Shown here piece after piece: positions 1-10,767 of a stretch of 64,000 nucleotides of DNA (position 1 is the stretch's first letter; every line of letters begins with the position of its first letter). A program made the translations under genes and the position numbers. Location: positions 49,820 through 113,819 of the forward strand of contig NZ_JABBFW010000017.1 in NCBI RefSeq assembly GCF_012927045.1, written 5' to 3'. The notes below the pieces were generated by a model. That model did no database searches and had not been told where the DNA came from. It saw only the letters and a list, made by a program, of their open reading frames with translations. Origin of the DNA: Azohydromonas caseinilytica (GTDB taxonomy: Bacteria > Pseudomonadota > Gammaproteobacteria > Burkholderiales > Burkholderiaceae_C).

Positions 1-90
1 TCGCCGGGCACCACCCGCGCCGCAGCCGGGCTGCACGTCACGCCATAGAGACTGTCGGCCCGCATTGCGGCACTGGAGGAGGGGCCGGGC

Positions 91-368
91 GTGGTGCCGC
101 TGGGCCGCCCTGACGACCGGACCTGCTTCACGAGATCCTGGAGCGAACTGCTCGAAGCAGTGGCCGGCAAGTCCGTGGCCCTGGAAGAGCTCGCCCGCCA
201 GATGATCCAGCGCGAGGAACTGCACGCGGCCAACGTCGGCAAGATGCTGCGCAAGCCGGGCAACATGGCGTGCTTCGTGCCAATCGCGGCCGTGGCCGAG
301 ATGGCCCCGCAAGGCGTTCCCGGCGCCCTGGTCGCGGACATCATGCTGAGCATGGACATGGGTGAGCT
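91..368 (+). pseudogene. 5' part of a hypothetical plasmid gene, split by the transposon
   Basis: A GTG start at 91 follows a strong ribosome binding site (GGAGGAGG, about 75-82). The frame runs to the left target-site duplication at 364-368. Beyond it the frame reads only into the transposon inverted repeat and stops at 411. Removing the transposon and one GAGCT copy continues the same frame at 40291, giving a predicted 130-residue protein ending at 40405. The N-terminal part looks helical and acidic/basic mixed (residues about 20-55). I do not recognise the family. The gene is presumably inactive in this copy because the last 37 residues are replaced by 13 encoded by the transposon end. Confidence 0.7.
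364..368. repeat. Left 5-bp target-site duplication (GAGCT)
   Basis: GAGCT directly abuts the left inverted repeat and recurs at 40286-40290 directly outside the right inverted repeat. The duplication lies in frame within the interrupted gene (codon GAG plus CT). Confidence 0.9.
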
Positions 369-407
369 GGGGGTCTCGTACTTTTCCGCAATTTTGGTGC
401 GCTTTGC
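369..407 (+). repeat. Left terminal inverted repeat (IRL) of the Tn3-family element
   Basis: This 39-bp sequence starts with five G residues, typical of Tn3-family ends, and matches the reverse complement of 40247-40285 except at two positions (37/39). It is the outer left boundary of the transposon. Confidence 0.92.
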
Positions 408-514
408 TTGAAAAAATCATTGCGCATCAAGCACTTGGGAAATTTTGTATACACAGGTGCCGCGTGCACGGGCGCAAGAATGGTGCGCTTTGACGGTGCC
501 GCGCGCAGGGCTGC

Positions 515-1027
515 TCAGCTCTGCGGGGTACTGAAGGCCGCCGCCATCTCGCGTGCGCGCTTGGTGTCGTCGCCATGCAGGTAGGTCGAGGTGGTGGAGA
601 TCGAGGCGTGCCGCAGGTTATCCCTGACGGTGGTGAGCTCGGCGCCAAGCTCAAGTGCGTGCGAGGCATGGGTATGTCTTGTCCAGTGCGGACTGGCCCG
701 GCGCAGTTTCTCGGCCAACTGCGGGTTGTCGGCCTCGATGACGCTGGCGGCGGCGGCGAAGAAGCGCCGCATCAAGGCCCACAGCCGCGTCGTCGTGATG
801 CCGCCGGCCTCATCGGCCAGGCGGCCCACCAGCGGCGTGTCGGGCGCCCAGCGCGCGGGCGTCACGGACAGCCCGCGCTGCACCAGGTAGCGCTCCAGTG
901 CCGTGAGGGCCAGCGGCGGCAGGACCTCCTTGCCGGTCTTGGCGCCCTTGCCCACAAGGTGCAGCCATGCTTCCTGACGCGCGTTGGTCTCGATGGCGCC
1001 CAGCGTTGCGCCCACCAGCTCGCTCGC
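515..1027 (-). pseudogene. Tyrosine recombinase (integrase), C-terminal fragment
   Basis: The minus-strand frame encodes about 170 residues of a phage-integrase-type catalytic domain. Visible are the HxxR-type box (SPHWTRHTHASHAL), the LRHASISTTSTYLH stretch with the second histidine and the nucleophilic tyrosine, and a normal C-terminus ending at 515. The N-terminal core-binding domain and the first catalytic arginine are missing: the frame breaks off at about 1027, where IS3-type sequence begins. It lies about 100 bp inside the left inverted repeat. One possibility (inference) is that it is the relic of a TnpI-like cointegrate resolvase of this transposon; an unrelated captured integrase is equally possible. 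It should be inactive. Confidence 0.75.
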
Positions 1028-1028
1028 G

Positions 1029-1328
1029 CAATACGTCAGTATTCGCTACACCGAGCGCTTGGCGGAGGCAGGCATCGAACCTTCGGTTGGGAGCGTTGGG
1101 GATTCCTACGACAACGCACTGCCCGAGACGATCAACGGGTTGTACAAGGCCGAAGTGATCCATCGTCGCTCATCCTGGAAGAGCAAGGAAGCTGTTGAGC
1201 TGGCAACGCTGACCTGGGTCTCCTGGTTTAACCACCACCGGCTGCTGGAGCCCATCGGCAACATCCCGCCCGCGGAAGCCGAGGCCAACTACCATCGTCA
1301 ACTCGCCGAGTCGGCCGTCCCGGCCTGA
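1029..1328 (+). pseudogene. IS3-family transposase (OrfB), C-terminal fragment
   Basis: About 100 residues match the end of the rve/DDE domain of IS3-family OrfB. They start at the conserved QYVSIRYTERLAEAGI stretch and include GDSYDNALPETINGLYK, with the catalytic glutamate, and the terminal PPAEAEANYHRQ motif. The upstream two thirds of the gene, including both catalytic aspartates, are absent. The left break coincides with the truncation point of the integrase fragment, so one deletion or insertion event explains both. Confidence 0.8.
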
Positions 1329-1339
1329 CTCACACCAAC

Positions 1340-1367
1340 GAGCCTCCGAGATTCCCGGCGCGGTTCA
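1340..1367 (+). repeat. Right end of the IS3-family remnant
   Basis: The sequence GAGCCTCCGAG...GCGGTTCA follows the transposase stop by 11 bases and has the form of an IS3-family right terminal repeat. A close variant recurs at 4737-4763 on the other side of the mrpA gene. Confidence 0.6.
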
Positions 1368-1614
1368 GTTGCTAGGGCTGTTCTCGTTGGTGACGCTGCT
1401 GGCCAACCGACTCGTGCGCAATGGCTGCCTGCCCATGCGCCAAGCTGTCTGGTACGTCAAGACCGCTCCAACCTTCAGCGATGCACTGGCGGCCGTGCGC
1501 GCCCACTGGTGGTGCGCTATCGGTTTGTCAACATCCCATTGCGAGCGCGACATCATCAAAGTGCCTCGCAGCGTATTTCGCCGCCTGCACGAGGCGGCTT
1601 GCTACGCTGCGTAA
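1366..1614 (+). pseudogene. Transposase C-terminal tail (family uncertain)
   Basis: The open frame abuts the IS3 right end and encodes about 80 residues (LGLFSLVTLLANRL..., AWY-like VWYVKTAPTFSDALAAVRAHWW, ending RLHEAACYAA). This arrangement resembles the extreme C-terminus of large DDE transposases; I recognise the style but cannot name the family with certainty. It has no start of its own, so it is probably the remainder of an insertion sequence cut by the IS3 element. Confidence 0.45.
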
Positions 1615-1629
1615 TGGCCAAAGCGAAGC

Positions 1630-4533
<2,904 letters not shown>

Positions 4534-4736
4534 CAAGTCAGAGAATGGCGCAGGTATCGCAGCGCGAGACGGCATCATCCATCGCTGTCATCAGGTCGAC
4601 TCGGGTCGGCAATGATTCTTGTCCCGGCATCTGTGGCTGCGCGAGTGCGGGCGCTCGGGCCCAAACCGACAGAGGCAGCGCGCATGCCTGGTGGTGAGGA
4701 CTGGACCGGCGTGGTGCTATTGCGCCGTGAAGGGTT

Positions 4737-4763
4737 GGAGCCTCCGAGAACCGGGGCGGTTCA
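4737..4763 (+). repeat. Second IS3-type end remnant
   Basis: GGAGCCTCCGAG...GGGCGGTTCA closely matches the IS3-type right end at 1340-1367, in the same orientation. No transposase coding sequence precedes it. The two ends bracket mrpA, which suggests IS-mediated acquisition followed by loss of the IS bodies. Confidence 0.5.
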
Positions 4764-4785
4764 CTGGCAATGTGCGAGGTGCCGT

Positions 4786-4813
4786 TTGACAATCCCACTA
4801 TTGGGAATATTTC
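4786..4813 (+). promoter_or_regulatory. Candidate promoter of the phasin-like gene
   Basis: A TTGACA hexamer at 4786-4791 is followed by an AT-rich TATTTC-like -10 at about 4808-4813 (16-bp spacing). The spacer contains the palindrome TCCCA-CTAT-TGGGA (4793-4806), a possible operator. The gene starts 60 bases downstream. Confidence 0.4.
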
Positions 4814-4875
4814 CATGACATAGAGCCAAGCAGGAGCGTCATTTGCTTCAGACTAAAAACCTATAAGGATTCTCC

Positions 4876-5340
4876 ATGACAAACCTTTCCTTTCCCATGA
4901 TCAGTCCCGACACGCTGCACCCCTTCATGCAGCCCTACATCCGCCTGACGCAAAGGAATATGCAATTGTTCACCAGCTTCTCGGCCTCACCGGAAATGGT
5001 GACGCTTTGGCTGCAAAATGCCCAGAAAATGGTGATCCATGCGGCCAAGAGCACGGCGAACGGCAAATCGGGCGAAGAGCCCCAGAAAATGGTCGAGCAG
5101 GTCCAGAACAGCCTTTCGGACGTCGGCCAATCCAAGGCCTTTGCCGGGCTGGTGCAGGGGTTGATGCAAAGCCACATGCAATTCCTGATGGACCTGGCCC
5201 AAACCAACGTGTCGGCCATGAGCCAGGTGCCGGCCAAGATGATGGAAAACATGCAGCAAGCCGCCACAAAGACCTTGTCCGAGCCGGCATCCCACGAGGA
5301 GTCCCCGCGACGCAGCAGCAGCCGGCGCAAGGAACATTGA
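4876..5340 (+). CDS. Phasin-like protein
   Basis: The 154-residue protein starts at an ATG with AAGGA at about 4865-4869 as ribosome binding site. It is rich in Met, Gln and Ala, mostly amphipathic helix, has no membrane span, and ends in a basic Ser/Arg tail (RRSSSRRK). Composition, length and the ASPEMVTLWLQNAQKM / MMENMQQAATKTL segments resemble phasins, which coat polyhydroxyalkanoate granules and can act as general chaperones. No PHA synthase lies in the window. The identification rests on style rather than a hard motif, so a generic phasin-fold stress protein is the safer reading. Confidence 0.5.
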   Translation: MTNLSFPMISPDTLHPFMQPYIRLTQRNMQLFTSFSASPEMVTLWLQNAQKMVIHAAKSTANGKSGEEPQKMVEQVQNSLSDVGQSKAFAGLVQGLMQSHMQFLMDLAQTNVSAMSQVPAKMMENMQQAATKTLSEPASHEESPRRSSSRRKEH

Positions 5341-5863
5341 CGCCAGCCGGCCCCTGGGCCGGGCCGGCACCGGGGCCCTGCGCCTTTTCCGCACCCTTCG
5401 GCATCAGGCAAAGGCCCTCGTTTTCCAGGCAGAAACCAGCGGAAATTGAAACCTAGAATCGGGTAGCAGGCCCACAGACCCAATATCCCATTCCAAGCCC
5501 ACTTCACGGCCACCCGGCATCCGCCGCGTGGCCGCTTCCATTTCCACCGCCATGGCAGATAATCCCATGAATGAAAAACCCGCCCACGGATTGCTCCGAG
5601 GGCGGATTGCCAGCCATCCAACAGAAAGAAAAGACAGATTCGGTACGGGGTTAGCCCCTCAGCATTCCGGTCTGAAATCACCTTGCAATCGGATGACGTC
5701 TTGAATCTACTCTCTTTTCATTCAACAGCAAGGCCGCACGACGAGGACAGTAGGGCCTTGCAAGGATTCAGGCCTGGACGGAGCCGGCATTTTCCGTATT
5801 TCGGCAGCCGCCCCATGTTTCCCAGCGGCATTTTCGCGCTGGGCACGGGGCAAAGGCCAGGGA
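5341..5863. other. Intergenic region, 523 bp
   Basis: No gene is supported here. The stretch holds the 3' flank of the phasin-like gene and, for minus-strand transcription from the transglutaminase operon, the terminator at 5574-5617. Confidence 0.6.
5574..5617 (-). terminator. Rho-independent terminator T1 (minus strand)
   Basis: Read on the minus strand, an inverted repeat (CCGCCC ... GGGCGG, arms 5600-5605 and 5580-5585) is followed by GTTTTT. It lies 250 bp downstream of the transglutaminase stop. About 36 of 44 positions match the element at 10669-10713, well beyond what two unrelated terminators need to share. Confidence 0.7.
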
Positions 5864-6748
5864 TTAATCCGCGCAGTCGCAGCGGCCGTCGGTGGAAAGC
5901 GCGAAGTCGCCATGGCGCGGCCGTTCGAGGCCCTGCTGCACGTCCTCGACGGCCACGGCCCGGACCAGCGGGGCATGCAGGGACTTGACGCCTCCGAACA
6001 TGGTCGCGAAGGCGACGTCGGCCGCGTCCCGGCCGGTGCCGATGCGCACGAAGCCCATGGGGATGCCGGTGCCGGAGGCATCGAAGATGTACCAGCGGTC
6101 CCCCAGGTACGCCTCGACGTAGGCATGGAAGTCCGGCGGGCCCAGGGCCGGGTCGGCGCCATAGTCGGTGCCGGTCACGAACCGTGCCGGGATGTTGAGG
6201 GCGCGGCACAGGGCGATCATCAGGTGGGTCAGGTCGCGGCAGACACCGGCCTGCTCGATGAAGGTCTCCACCGCGGAGGTCCTTGAGCTGGAGACGTTGG
6301 ACGTGAAGGCGATGTGCCGCTGCACCCACTTCATGATCGCCTGCACCCGGCCATGCCCCTGCCAGAGGCTGCCGAACTCCTTGATCGCCAGGCGCATGAG
6401 CCGGTCCGACTCGCAATAGCGGCTGGGGTAGATGTAGTGCATCGCCGCCAACGGCAGGCTGCGCACGGGCACCTCGGCCAGCTGTGCGGGGTCGGCGTGG
6501 TGGTGCGTCAGGTCCACGGTGGCCGTGTAGGCCACGCGCAGCTCCCCCGGCAGCGCCCGCAGCCGTAGGTAGCGGTTGCCCGTGCCCGGGTCGGTCTGCA
6601 CCTGCGCCGCGACCGGCTGGCTCACGGCGAGATGCTCGGCTGACACCTTCTGGCAAGGCGTGTGGGCCGGGTGGATGTTGAACACGAAGTCCGCCCCCTG
6701 CGGGTCGATCGCATAGCCCAGCTCGATCTGCAGCTCAATGCGCACCAT
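5864..6748 (-). CDS. Transglutaminase-like cysteine protein
   Basis: This 294-residue cytoplasmic protein has an N-terminal beta-rich domain (about 1-100) and a C-terminal transglutaminase-core domain. A Cys-His-Asp triad is visible: Cys170 in EQAGVCRDLTH, His208 in DFHAYVEAY and Asp223 in RWYIFDASG. Bacterial members of this family act as proteases or peptide-bond-modifying enzymes of unknown substrate. The start overlaps the end of the metallopeptidase gene by 14 bases, so the two are translationally linked; this pair is common in Burkholderiales genomes. The C-terminus ends in a Cys/Asp-rich tail (RCDCAD). Confidence 0.85.
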   Translation of the reverse strand: MVRIELQIELGYAIDPQGADFVFNIHPAHTPCQKVSAEHLAVSQPVAAQVQTDPGTGNRYLRLRALPGELRVAYTATVDLTHHHADPAQLAEVPVRSLPLAAMHYIYPSRYCESDRLMRLAIKEFGSLWQGHGRVQAIMKWVQRHIAFTSNVSSSRTSAVETFIEQAGVCRDLTHLMIALCRALNIPARFVTGTDYGADPALGPPDFHAYVEAYLGDRWYIFDASGTGIPMGFVRIGTGRDAADVAFATMFGGVKSLHAPLVRAVAVEDVQQGLERPRHGDFALSTDGRCDCAD

Positions 6749-7985
6749 GGGTGTGCTCCCGTGTCTGTGGCCCGCGCACGCGGCGCCGGTGCGCGTCGGC
6801 GGCCGTGGCCGCCACCGACCGGTCCTCGTCCGGGGCCGGCGCGTCGCGACCCGACGCCGACACCACGCAGTGGATGAAATGGAGCTTGGCCACCGCGGGG
6901 CGCGGCAGCACGAAGGGATAGAAATCCTGCTGGCCCATGGCGGCGGACATCTCGTTCATCACGCCCGTGATGTCGATCCACGCGTGCAGCAGCTCCAGGA
7001 AGCGGCCTGCGGCGGCGGCGTCGGGATCCCACAGGTCGTCGAGGACGAAGGGCTGGGCTTCGACGTCCTCGGCGCGCGCCTGCAGCCCGAAGCTCACGGC
7101 CGTGTCGAGGGTGTCCCTGATGTGCAGGTAGTGCGCCCAGGTTTCGGCCCAGTCCTCCCAAGGGTGCGTGCTGGCGTAGCTGCTCACGAAGCGCCGGCGC
7201 CAGTCCGGCGGCGGGCCCTGCTCGTAGTTCATCTTCAGGGCCTGGGCATAGTTCAGCCGCTCGTCGCCGAACAGGGCGCGGCAGGGTGCATGCCAGGCGG
7301 TGCCGGCCACCAGCCGGTCCCAGTAGTAATGCCCGACCTCGTGGCGAAAGTGGCCGAGCAGCGTGCGGTAGGACTCCCCCATTTCTTCGCGGATTCGCTC
7401 CCGCACGGGGTCGTCGGCCTCTTCGAGGTTGATGGTGATGATGCCGCCGGCGTGCCCGGTCATGACGCGCGGCCTGCCGGGCACGGATCGCGGGAAGCTG
7501 TACGCCAGCCCGTGCTCCGGGTCCTCGTCGAGCCTGGAGGCCACCGGCAGCCCGAGCCCGATGAGCTGGGACACCAGGCGGCGCTTGGCCTTTTCCATGC
7601 GCCGCCACAGCACCTGGTTGTCGGCCTGCTCCAGGTCCGGAATGGCGAGGTTGAGCGCGCAGGCCTCGCACAGCCGCGCACGGCCCCGCGCGCCGTCGGC
7701 GTTGACGAGCCAGTTGCAGCCGGCCGCCGACGCGAAGTTGGCGCAGCGCCGGTACACGGCGGCGTGCGGGTCCGGGGTCCCGTGGCGCTGCCACGTGTCC
7801 TTCGCCGGACCCCGCTGCAGGGGAAGCAGCGTGCCGCTGGCGGCGACATAGCCCAGCGGCGTCTTGCAGCCCAGGCATTGGCTGTTGCGAAAGTAGAGCT
7901 GGCGGCCGCATTGGCAGCGATAGGCGCGAGGGGTCGCCGCAGCCTCAAGGGCCAGCGACCGTTCGGCCGGGATAGGAGCGGACAC
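6735..7985 (-). CDS. Zinc-ribbon, zincin-like metallopeptidase
   Basis: The product has about 416 residues from a GTG start at 7985. The N-terminus carries a zinc-ribbon region with CxC (RCQCGRQL), CxxC (QCLGCK) and a further Cys cluster (RRCANF, GCNW, LCEACALN). A central HEVGHYYWDRL motif is an HExxH zinc-protease signature. I recognise the architecture as the putative zinc-binding metallopeptidase family often paired with a transglutaminase-like gene, as here. No signal peptide is seen. An ATG-initiated longer form (to 8123) would overlap the upstream antiporter stop and adds only low-complexity Arg-rich sequence, so I reject it. The substrate is unknown. Confidence 0.82.
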   Translation of the reverse strand: MSAPIPAERSLALEAAATPRAYRCQCGRQLYFRNSQCLGCKTPLGYVAASGTLLPLQRGPAKDTWQRHGTPDPHAAVYRRCANFASAAGCNWLVNADGARGRARLCEACALNLAIPDLEQADNQVLWRRMEKAKRRLVSQLIGLGLPVASRLDEDPEHGLAYSFPRSVPGRPRVMTGHAGGIITINLEEADDPVRERIREEMGESYRTLLGHFRHEVGHYYWDRLVAGTAWHAPCRALFGDERLNYAQALKMNYEQGPPPDWRRRFVSSYASTHPWEDWAETWAHYLHIRDTLDTAVSFGLQARAEDVEAQPFVLDDLWDPDAAAAGRFLELLHAWIDITGVMNEMSAAMGQQDFYPFVLPRPAVAKLHFIHCVVSASGRDAPAPDEDRSVAATAADAHRRRVRGPQTREHTHGAH

Positions 7986-8109
7986 TGGCGGCTCCAGCGG
8001 GAAAGGTATGCAAGGGAGGCAAGCGGCACGCCCGCTGCCGCCGCACCGCCTGCGGCCGATGCGCCAGGCCCGCCCCGGGGCCACGCCAGCCCTGCGCAGC
8101 GCCCCGGAT

Positions 8110-9408
8110 TCAGCGCGCGGCATAGCGCCGCATCAGGGGTTGCGCGGTCAACCCGTGGGCGACGATCGAGGCCGCCACGGTCCACAACGTCAGCGACACC
8201 AGCACCTGCGCGGTGGCGTCCTCGACGCCCTGGCGCAAGGCCCACACGAGATAGAACACCGACCCGATCCCGCGGATGCCGAACCAGCCCATCATCGCGC
8301 GCTGCCAGGTGCTCACGCCTTCGCCCACGGTGGCCACGAGTACCGACAGGGGACGCAGCACCAGCAGCAGCAGCGGCACGAACCACCAGAGCGCTGGCAA
8401 CGGGGCGGCATACGGCAGCATGGCCCCCACCACCAGCACGACGATCATCTCCGCGATCCTCTCGACCTGTTCGTTGAAGTCCTCCACGGAGTGCCGCATG
8501 GTGGCGCTGGCATGGTGGGAGTGGGTCGCCAGCGTGCGATAGCCGTGGCCCTTGGCGTCGCTGGCGGCATCGAGTGCGCGGGTGTCGGCCCGTGGCCGCT
8601 CGCGCACGCGCTGCAGGGCCAGGCCGGCGGCGAACACGGCCAGGAAGCCGGAGGCGTCGCACCACTGGGCCACCCCATAGGAAGCGCCGATGAGGCCCAG
8701 CCCGAGAAAGACGTCCAGGCCGATGGCCTGCCCGTGGCGGCTGCGCAGGTAGACGACCAGGCGCCCGACGGCGGCACCCCATGCGGCACCGATGGCCGCG
8801 CCGCCCAGCGTGGCCCACAAGACCTCGACGGCCAGCCAGTGCACCAGATCGATCCCGCGCCCGCCGACGCCCATCAGGCCCAGGCCCAGGCCCAGCACCG
8901 CGAACGGGAAGGCGGCGCCGTCGTTCAACCCGCCTTCTCCGGCGAGGCTGAAGCCCAGGCGGTCCGGGTCCTCGCCGGGCTGCGATTGCACGCCCGAGGC
9001 CAGCACCGGGTCGGTCGGCGCCAGGATCGCGCCCAACAGGATGGCGGCCCCCGGCGACAGGCCCAGCGCCAGGATGCCCAGCGCCGCCACCAGCGCCACC
9101 ATGGCCGTCATCGACAGGAACGCCAGTCGCATCGGCAGCCGCCAGCGGCGGTCGCGCAGCGGCACCCCGAGGCGCAGGCCGACCGCGAACAGCGAGATCA
9201 GCAACGCCGCTTCGCTCACCCGCTCCAGCGTGCCGGCGTAGCGCATCGGGTCGGGACGCAGCACGTCCAGGGCCGCGGGCCCCAGCAGCCAACCCAACGC
9301 CAGGTACACCATGGCGCCGGTCAGCGGCAAGCGCTCCAGCAGCGTGCCGACAAACACCATCGTCAGCAGCAGCACGCCGAGGAGCAGCAACCACTTGTCA
9401 AACGACAT
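8110..9408 (-). CDS. CPA1-family cation:proton antiporter (NhaP type)
   Basis: This 432-residue inner-membrane protein has about 12 hydrophobic segments. It carries the core signature of Na+(K+)/H+ exchangers: APTDPVLASGVQ with the ion-binding aspartate region, then EGGLNDGAAFPF and WFGIRGIGSVFY. It would exchange Na+ or K+ for protons in pH and salt homeostasis. A moderately hydrophilic insert (about 270-310) contains the His-rich THSHHAS stretch. It is the first gene of a minus-strand set followed, 124 bp later, by the metallopeptidase and transglutaminase genes. Together with the MrpA gene it gives the transposon a clear cation/pH-stress theme. Confidence 0.9.
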   Translation of the reverse strand: MSFDKWLLLLGVLLLTMVFVGTLLERLPLTGAMVYLALGWLLGPAALDVLRPDPMRYAGTLERVSEAALLISLFAVGLRLGVPLRDRRWRLPMRLAFLSMTAMVALVAALGILALGLSPGAAILLGAILAPTDPVLASGVQSQPGEDPDRLGFSLAGEGGLNDGAAFPFAVLGLGLGLMGVGGRGIDLVHWLAVEVLWATLGGAAIGAAWGAAVGRLVVYLRSRHGQAIGLDVFLGLGLIGASYGVAQWCDASGFLAVFAAGLALQRVRERPRADTRALDAASDAKGHGYRTLATHSHHASATMRHSVEDFNEQVERIAEMIVVLVVGAMLPYAAPLPALWWFVPLLLLVLRPLSVLVATVGEGVSTWQRAMMGWFGIRGIGSVFYLVWALRQGVEDATAQVLVSLTLWTVAASIVAHGLTAQPLMRRYAAR

Positions 9409-9716
9409 GCCCGGCCTTCCCGCAGCGATCGCCTGCTCGTGAGCGGGTCAGGACGCCTTGGCGCCAAGTGGGCGCGGCGGACAAGCCCGTGGCCACTCCG
9501 CACGGCGACACGCGCAGCCGCTCATGCAGCTTGCAGCCTCGCCAGGAATGGCCTTTCTCTGGCAGGAAAATAGCCGGAACGCATTCAACCAGTCTGCGCG
9601 AAGCATGGTTTCTTGCGACACGGAAAATTTCTGCGCAAAAGCCGCCGAATCGGTGCAGGGAAATTTGTCTGAGCCTGCCACTTCTTAAACTCTCGCCGGA
9701 CTTCTACAAAAACCGA
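9409..9716. other. Intergenic region, 308 bp
   Basis: No coding sequence is supported. It is markedly less GC-rich towards 9540-9720 than the flanking genes and should hold the promoter of the antiporter operon and the 3' end of the ferritin-like gene. Confidence 0.5.
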
Positions 9717-10565
9717 TCATTGCGCCGGGACCCGCTCAAGCCTTCGTGAGATGTCCTTGCGAAAACGATTGAGCTCCTGCACGTTGGCAAAATCCTGTTC
9801 CATGAGCAAACTGAGGTTGTGCAGGATGCGCTTGACCACCTTGTCCTCCCAGACCGCATCGAACTGGATTTGCTGGTCGAGCCAGCGTTCCAGCCATTCC
9901 GGATCGGGCACCCGGCTCTGGACCGTGTCACGAGGGAACAGCTTTTCATTGACATGCAGATTGGTCGGGTGCAGCGCCTGCGCCGTGCGCCTTGCCGAAG
10001 CCATGAGCACACCGACCTTCGAGAAGGCGAGCCTGGCCGTGTCGCCGTGCTTCAGCAGCGCACGCTTCATGTAGCGCAGGTAGGCGCCGCCGTGGCGCGC
10101 CTCGTCCCTGGCCAGGGTTTCGTAGATCTTCTTGATGACCGGTTCGGTATGCCATTCGGCGGCACGCCGGTACCAGTGGTTGAGCCGGATCTCGCCGCAG
10201 AAATGCAGCATCAGCGTTTCGAGGGGCGGCGCCGGGTCGAATTCGAAGCGCACCTCATGCAATTCGGTCTCGCTGGGAACCAGGTCCGGCCGGAAGCGGC
10301 GCAAATACTCGATCAGCACCAGGGAATGCTTCTGCTCCTCGAAGAACCAGACGCTGATGAAGGCTGAAAAGTCGCTGTCCATGCGATTGTCACGCAGGAA
10401 CATTTCGGTGGCCGGCAATGCCGCCCACTCGGTGACCGCATTCATCTTGATGGTCTGGGCCTGTTCATCGTCCAGCAGCGCAGCGTCAAAGCTTTCCCAG
10501 GGAATATCCGTTTCCATATCCCAGCGAACCGCTTCGAGTTGTTTGAAAAGCTCGGGATAAAGCAT
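9717..10565 (-). CDS. Ferritin-like diiron protein (acyl-ACP desaturase-related fold)
   Basis: The 282-residue soluble protein starts after AAGGAG eight bases upstream. Four helices supply a canonical diiron set: Glu46, Glu77-x-x-His80 (EEQKH), Glu125 (CGEIRLNH) and Glu155-x-x-His158 (DEARHGG). This ExxH pattern is shared by ferritin-like oxidases and stearoyl-ACP desaturase-type proteins. The family function is unproven; roles in fatty-acid or aldehyde oxidation or in oxygen/iron handling are possible. It stands alone between two terminators. GC content falls slightly compared with its neighbours. Confidence 0.72.
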   Translation of the reverse strand: MLYPELFKQLEAVRWDMETDIPWESFDAALLDDEQAQTIKMNAVTEWAALPATEMFLRDNRMDSDFSAFISVWFFEEQKHSLVLIEYLRRFRPDLVPSETELHEVRFEFDPAPPLETLMLHFCGEIRLNHWYRRAAEWHTEPVIKKIYETLARDEARHGGAYLRYMKRALLKHGDTARLAFSKVGVLMASARRTAQALHPTNLHVNEKLFPRDTVQSRVPDPEWLERWLDQQIQFDAVWEDKVVKRILHNLSLLMEQDFANVQELNRFRKDISRRLERVPAQ

Positions 10566-10668
10566 GGAGTTACTCCTTTCGATGGAATTCCATTCGGACC
10601 AACTCCAGCAATCCGGGCTCCCGCGGCAGAGCGCCCTTTACGTGCACGGCGCGCTCGTGCTCAAAATG

Positions 10669-10713
10669 GAAAACCCGCCTGCGGATTGCGCCGAAGGCAG
10701 GTTTCCAGCCATT
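10669..10713 (-). terminator. Rho-independent terminator T2 (minus strand)
   Basis: On the minus strand, CCTGCC...GCAGG(CGG) forms a hairpin followed by GTTTTCC. It lies 55 bp downstream of the SagB-like gene and ends the glucan synthase operon. The loop and flanks, including GCAATCCG and GGCTGG, are conserved with T1 at 5574-5617. Confidence 0.65.
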
Positions 10714-10767
10714 TTCAAACGGGATATTTCAGAGGCCCACAAGGGGTCGTGCCCAAGCCCAAGACAT

